A stretch of 8,863 nucleotides of DNA from positions 1 to 8,863 of the forward strand of contig CAKSAW010000047.1 of the NCBI GenBank assembly GCA_934437695.1. Direction: 5' to 3'. Positions within the stretch are counted from its first letter, which is position 1, and each line of letters starts with the position of its first letter. Source of the stretch: an uncultured Blautia sp. Lineage in GTDB: Bacteria > Bacillota > Clostridia > Lachnospirales > Lachnospiraceae. Below the pieces are notes generated by a model. That model was given only the letters and a program-made list of their open reading frames with translations, was not told where the DNA came from and did not search any database. A program made the translations under genes and the position numbers. Of the stretch, positions 5,160 to 8,863 are shown piece after piece.

Positions 5160-6568
5160 AGCAGCACCACCTTTCCACAAAATTCCTGAAATTTTATATA
5201 TTTATTGGAGTTTTTGGATTTTTTCTCATAACACTTGGCGGCTCCTATATGGTAGAAAAGCATTTAGAACACACCTTAAGTACTGATTTTTATACAGAGG
5301 CACATAATATTGCTTCCAATGAAACAGTCAAAAACAATATCTCCTCCAGCACAGTTGACACCCTGCAGGAATATTTATCCACAATTGCCGATTTTCAGAA
5401 TGCTATCCTGTGGATCATCAATAACAATGGCGAAATTGTTGTATGCACGCAAAATGATATTGATCCCGATGCTCCGATCCGTCTGGACAACTTTGATGCT
5501 GCCCAATGGGGAAGCAATTATTATCAGACAGGAGATTTTTACGGATATTTTAAGACTGAGCACCTCAGTGTCATTGCACCTATCATATCCGATATGTCGA
5601 CAAAAGGCTACGTGGCAGTCCATTATTCAATGGCAAACCTTTACCAGCTCCGCAGCAGCATCCTGTCTATCATGCAGTTGATCTTCCTCATCTGCTATGC
5701 AGCCACCAGTCTTCTGCTCTGGGGTTACAGCCATTATATCCACGGACCTCTGACAAAGATCATGAAAGGTGCCAATGAATATGCCAGCGGTAACCTGGCT
5801 TACAAAATTGATGTTACTTCCGATGATGAAATGGGTTATCTTGCAAAAACCCTGAATTATATGTCTGACGAACTGAACAAAAACGGAGAGTACCAGCGTA
5901 AATTTATTGCAAATGTTTCCCATGATTTCCGTTCCCCTCTTACCTCTATTAAAGGCTATGTCAATGCCATACTGGACGGTACCATCCCATATGAGATGCA
6001 GGAACGCTATCTGAAGATTATTGCCTTTGAATCCGAACGTCTGGAAAAGCTCACCCGCAGCCTTCTGACTTTGAATGAACTGGATATGAAAAAGAGACTG
6101 ATGCACATCCATCGTTTTGACATTAACGATACGATCAAAAATACAGCAGCTACATTTGAAGGTATCTGCACAAACCGTCAGATCCGCCTGGAGCTGTTTC
6201 TCTCCGGACATGAGCTCTATGTCAAGGCTGACATGGAACAGATCCAGCAGGTTCTCTATAATCTTCTGGATAATGCCATTAAGTTCAGCCACGACAATTC
6301 TTCTATCCAGATTGAGACGACTGTAAAAAGCGGAAAAGTTTTTGTTTCAGTAAAAGATCACGGAACCGGCATTCCCAAAGAAAGCCTTGGCAAAATCTGG
6401 GATCGTTTCTATAAAATTGATGCATCCCGCGGCAAAGACCGCAAAGGTACAGGTCTTGGACTCTCTATTGTAAAAGAGATCATCAATGCTCATAACCAGA
6501 ACATTGATGTGGTCAGTACCGAGGGAGTAGGAACAGAATTTATCTTCACATTAGAGAAGACTAAATAA
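5156..6568 (+). CDS. Membrane sensor histidine kinase, partner of the adjacent regulator
   Basis: 470 residues. Membrane segment 1 is at about 12-29, an extracytoplasmic sensor region of about 130 residues at 35-165, membrane segment 2 at about 169-190, HAMP at about 192-245, HisKA with phospho-acceptor His256 in FIANVSHDFRSPLTSIKGY, and the ATPase domain to the end. The ATP site is complete: N box LYNLLDNAIKFS (367-378), G1 DHGTGI (401-406), F box WDRFYK (415-420) and G2 GTGLGL (431-436). The ATG overlaps the regulator's TGA (ATGA), with GAGG 10 bases upstream. The sensor region contains a segment like 'ILWIINNNGEIVV', common in PAS/Cache-like extracellular folds, but I cannot name the signal. 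The gene ends 35 bases before a strong terminator. Confidence 0.95.
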   Translation: MKQHHLSTKFLKFYIFIGVFGFFLITLGGSYMVEKHLEHTLSTDFYTEAHNIASNETVKNNISSSTVDTLQEYLSTIADFQNAILWIINNNGEIVVCTQNDIDPDAPIRLDNFDAAQWGSNYYQTGDFYGYFKTEHLSVIAPIISDMSTKGYVAVHYSMANLYQLRSSILSIMQLIFLICYAATSLLLWGYSHYIHGPLTKIMKGANEYASGNLAYKIDVTSDDEMGYLAKTLNYMSDELNKNGEYQRKFIANVSHDFRSPLTSIKGYVNAILDGTIPYEMQERYLKIIAFESERLEKLTRSLLTLNELDMKKRLMHIHRFDINDTIKNTAATFEGICTNRQIRLELFLSGHELYVKADMEQIQQVLYNLLDNAIKFSHDNSSIQIETTVKSGKVFVSVKDHGTGIPKESLGKIWDRFYKIDASRGKDRKGTGLGLSIVKEIINAHNQNIDVVSTEGVGTEFIFTLEKTK

Positions 6569-6603
6569 AATGCTTATTGCAGCTATTTCCTGTCTTCTAC
6601 ATA

Positions 6604-6650
6604 AAAATACCGCAATAAAGGCTTAAAAACCACCTTTATTGCGGTATTTT
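6604..6650. terminator. Bidirectional terminator between the kinase operon and adenine deaminase
   Basis: A perfect 18-bp inverted repeat (6604-6621 with 6633-6650) around an 11-base loop. The A/T ends of the stem give a T run leaving the hairpin in both directions. It lies 35 bases after the kinase stop and 5 bases after the convergent adenine deaminase stop, so it serves both. Confidence 0.93.
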
Positions 6651-6655
6651 GACTT

Positions 6656-8380
6656 TCAGTCAAATGGTGTTCTCAACATTCTGTCTTCATTTACAAGATA
6701 TATCCCTCTTGGTGTGATCCTGATCTCAGGGATTACAGGCAATGCCATAAATGACAGTGTGATAAAAGGATCAAATCCCTCTTTTACTCCCATCTCATGT
6801 GCTTTGGGGATCATCACTGCCAGAGCCTCATTTACCTTCTCATAACCTGCATCACTCATCAATCCCATAACCGGAAGCGGCAGTGTTCCGTAAATCTCTC
6901 CGTTACATACCAGTGTGTAACCGCCCTGTGTATGCATCATTTCTTTTACAGCAATGGCCATATCACGATCATTATCTCCCACTACAATAATATTATGGGA
7001 ATCATGGGAAACACTGGAAGCAATTGCTCCTCCGCGGATTCCGTAACCCTTTACAATTCCCACACCCATCTTGCCTGTATTCTTATGCCTCTCGATCACT
7101 GCAATTTTCTGATACTCATCATTCGGAACAAAATACTTCTCTCCATCCTCTTCTGTCCATGGAACCTCTTCCAGAACATCCCTGGTCACAATCTGTTTCT
7201 CCATCATCTGGATAACTCTTGCTGCTGTTCCCGGATGTTTCAGTTTCAGACGTTCCTCGCTGAAGCCTGATACATGAACTGTATTTCTCAGATATGGAGG
7301 ACACGGCTTCAATTCTGTTTTCTCATCTTTAAGGATCTTCTTACCGCAATGATATACATCTACAACATTCAGATCTGTCACATTATCCAGAATTACAAAA
7401 TCTGCCTGCCTTCCGGGTGCGATCATTCCAAGTCTGTACAAACCATAGCATCTTGCAGGCTGAATAGTCGCCATCTGAAGTGCTTTCTCAACAGGAAGTC
7501 CAAGCTGTACTGCACGCTTTACATTATAATTAATATGTCCCTCTTTGCGGATTTCTTCAATATGTTTATCATCTGTACAGAAACAGAAACTGGAAGTATC
7601 TGTATGATGATCAACAAGCCCCTTCACAATAGCATCCAGATTTCTCGCTGCACTTCCCTCACGGATCAGCACATACATGCCATTTCTTACTTCAGACATT
7701 GCATACTCATAATCTACACATTCATGGTCTGTATCAATTCCGCCAAGTACATACGCTGCCAGATCGCCAGGTGTCAGAAATGGCGCATGTCCATCCTTCA
7801 CCCTGTCCTGAAACAGCTGAAGTTTCTCATGCATGGCTACACTGCCATTTATAACAGACGGGGCATCCATTACCTCACCAAGTCCCAGAATCCTGGGATG
7901 TTCCAGATATCCTCTCATCTTTCCGGCTGTCAGCAGACATCCGTTATCATCCACATGAGTGGCAGGAACACAGGATGGCATCATCACATATACATTCGCA
8001 GGTGTATCTTCTGTCTGATCCAGAATATAATCAATACCATCTGTACCTGAAACATTCGCAGACTCATGAGGATCCACAATAAATGTTGTTGTTCCACATT
8101 GAGCAGCCTGACGCACCAGTTCTCCAGGAGTTACCAGTGTGGACTCCAGATGCAGATGGCTGTCAATAAATCCCGGACAGATCACCTTACCGTTTAGATC
8201 GATCTCTTTCTCTCCGGCATATGTACCCACACCGAGCACGATCCCATCTGCAACAGCCACATCCCCGTCAATAAACTCTCCTGTACCGGAGCTGAACACA
8301 CGCCCATTTTTAAATACCAGTTCCGCCTTCTCAATCCCTCTCGCCATCTGTGAATACCTGCGATATACATCAAGCTCCAT
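6656..8380 (-). CDS. ade: Adenine deaminase
   Basis: 574 residues, full length for the amidohydrolase-type adenine deaminase (Ade/AdeC). It converts adenine and water to hypoxanthine and ammonia for purine salvage in the cytoplasm. Metal-site motifs are in order: HLHLES (75-80), DPHE (103-106), the GLGE turn with Glu169, His198 in DGHAP, TDHE (217-220) and the C-x-TDDKH block (268-273). The C-terminal half contains the GIRGGAIASSVSHDSHNI segment typical of this enzyme and absent from other amidohydrolases. The start ATG at 8380 has a strong AAGGAGGG 7 bases upstream. No purine riboswitch is visible in the 243 bases before it. The gene appears monocistronic: a terminator lies just past its stop, and hairpins separate it from the gene upstream. 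Confidence 0.96.
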   Translation of the reverse strand: MELDVYRRYSQMARGIEKAELVFKNGRVFSSGTGEFIDGDVAVADGIVLGVGTYAGEKEIDLNGKVICPGFIDSHLHLESTLVTPGELVRQAAQCGTTTFIVDPHESANVSGTDGIDYILDQTEDTPANVYVMMPSCVPATHVDDNGCLLTAGKMRGYLEHPRILGLGEVMDAPSVINGSVAMHEKLQLFQDRVKDGHAPFLTPGDLAAYVLGGIDTDHECVDYEYAMSEVRNGMYVLIREGSAARNLDAIVKGLVDHHTDTSSFCFCTDDKHIEEIRKEGHINYNVKRAVQLGLPVEKALQMATIQPARCYGLYRLGMIAPGRQADFVILDNVTDLNVVDVYHCGKKILKDEKTELKPCPPYLRNTVHVSGFSEERLKLKHPGTAARVIQMMEKQIVTRDVLEEVPWTEEDGEKYFVPNDEYQKIAVIERHKNTGKMGVGIVKGYGIRGGAIASSVSHDSHNIIVVGDNDRDMAIAVKEMMHTQGGYTLVCNGEIYGTLPLPVMGLMSDAGYEKVNEALAVMIPKAHEMGVKEGFDPFITLSFMALPVIPEIRITPRGIYLVNEDRMLRTPFD

Positions 8381-8462
8381 AAAAAACCCTCCTTGAAATT
8401 TTAAAATCCCTTCTTATTTTTCAGACTTCTCTGTATTTATTTTATTTTTTTCTTTATATTTC

Positions 8463-8489
8463 ATTATATATTACCATCTGCACCTTCAA
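8463..8489 (-). promoter_or_regulatory. Possible promoter of adenine deaminase
   Basis: On the minus strand TTGAAG (8489..8484, 4/6), a short 15-base spacer and TATAAT (8468..8463, 6/6). Transcription would begin near 8456, giving a leader of about 75 bases that is very A-rich and shows no clear fold. The short spacer makes the -35 assignment tentative. Confidence 0.4.
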
Positions 8490-8518
8490 TATGCAACTGA
8501 TTTTTTTACTTTTTAGTC

Positions 8519-8540
8519 AGGCAGACAACAGCATCTGCCT
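8519..8540 (-). repeat. Second hairpin upstream of adenine deaminase
   Basis: AGGCAGA (8519-8525) pairs with TCTGCCT (8534-8540) around an 8-base loop. On the minus strand the 3' flank is GACTAAAAAG, with no T run, so it is not a classic intrinsic terminator. It lies upstream of the candidate adenine deaminase promoter and may back up the hairpin at 8570-8601. The rest of the gap 8381-8623 is AT-rich with no open reading frame I can support. Confidence 0.5.
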
Positions 8541-8569
8541 CGATGCCTGCCCATAACTCAATAACCGCA

Positions 8570-8601
8570 GAAAGGCTGCAGAGCACCCCCTGCAGCCTTT
8601 C
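8570..8601 (-). terminator. Stem-loop after the right-edge gene, probable terminator
   Basis: GAAAGGCTGCAG (8570-8581) pairs perfectly with CTGCAGCCTTTC (8590-8601), 12 bp with an 8-base loop. It starts 22 bases past the stop of the upstream minus-strand gene. It is stable but lacks a following T run, so it may stop transcription inefficiently or protect the mRNA 3' end. Confidence 0.6.
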
Positions 8602-8623
8602 CATATAAGCCATCTTATTTATC

Positions 8624-8863
8624 TTACATCATATAATCTTTGATCACATCATGATCTCTGAGTACTTTCTCAACCACAGTTCCCTTAACAGCTTTCAGAA
8701 GCGGTTTCTTCAGCATATCCAGCGGTCCCGGAAGTTCGATCTCCAACGGGGATTTACCATCCATCAGCTTCACACTGCTGTCCAGCAATTCTCTGATATC
8801 GTAAACACTGCCCCATACTTCCGGCACACCTCTGTCAACACCAAGAAGTCCATATACAGCCTC
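8624..8863 (-). CDS. C-terminal part of an unidentified protein, cut by the right edge
   Basis: The reading frame is open from the right edge to the TAA at 8626..8624, giving 79 visible residues that start EAVYGLLGVDRG and end HDVIKDYMM. No stop separates the edge from the first internal GTG, so the protein certainly could begin outside the window. The visible part has mixed hydrophobic and charged residues consistent with a folded cytoplasmic domain; there is no membrane segment or repeat. I do not recognise the family. It is followed by a stable hairpin, then adenine deaminase on the same strand about 240 bases on, so the two are probably separate transcripts. Confidence 0.75.
   Translation of the reverse strand, partial: EAVYGLLGVDRGVPEVWGSVYDIRELLDSSVKLMDGKSPLEIELPGPLDMLKKPLLKAVKGTVVEKVLRDHDVIKDYMM

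Noticed and set aside
5627..6292. 221-codon open frame antisense to the histidine kinase
   Set aside because: A shadow of the kinase gene, with no start context or recognisable domain.
7274..8050. 258-codon open frame antisense to adenine deaminase
   Set aside because: The opposite strand encodes full-length adenine deaminase with all motifs; the antisense protein is rich in Cys, His and Ile without domain character.
8381..8623. Purine riboswitch ahead of adenine deaminase
   Set aside because: I looked for the conserved purine aptamer core and three-stem layout on the minus strand and did not find it; the leader is A-rich and unstructured.

Overview
The window looks like ordinary chromosome from a low-to-mid GC Firmicute, most likely a gut clostridium of the Lachnospiraceae type. 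This is inferred from strong AGGAGG-type ribosome binding sites, AT-rich gaps with textbook sigma-A promoters, a MutS2 protein, a type II tRNA-Leu gene without an encoded CCA, and the general style of the proteins. No phage, transposase, CRISPR array or plasmid function is visible.

Layout, left to right. (1) On the minus strand, the first 13 codons of a gene that leaves the left edge (possibly a YhaM-like exoribonuclease), then a stem-loop, then a membrane-anchored HtrA-like protein with a PDZ domain whose protease active site appears degraded. (2) Still on the minus strand, a tRNA-Leu gene with anticodon AAG, with its own consensus promoter, an A-tract upstream element and an intrinsic terminator. 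(3) A 350-base gap between the tRNA and mutS2. It holds the tRNA promoter, a 12-base palindrome, a likely mutS2 promoter and an 80-base sequence that folds as a three-way junction. (4) On the plus strand, a tight three-gene operon: mutS2, an OmpR-family response regulator (11-base gap) and a sensor histidine kinase (4-base overlap). It is closed by a perfect 18-bp hairpin shared with the convergent gene. (5) On the minus strand, adenine deaminase, preceded by a 243-base gap with two hairpins, and then the C-terminal end of an unidentified protein running off the right edge.

How the genes may work together. Adenine deaminase turns adenine into hypoxanthine for purine salvage and stands alone here. 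MutS2 (ATPase plus Smr domain) acts on DNA recombination intermediates or collided ribosomes. Its transcriptional and probably translational link to a two-component system is the main contextual puzzle. The HtrA-like protein would sit on the outer face of the membrane and is more likely a binding or scaffold protein than a protease.

The points most worth a second look are the structured 80-base element ahead of mutS2 (leader RNA or dispersed intergenic repeat), the tRNA-Leu with A at wobble position 34, the degenerate HtrA, and the mutS2/two-component operon. I did not find convincing evidence for a wholly new system.
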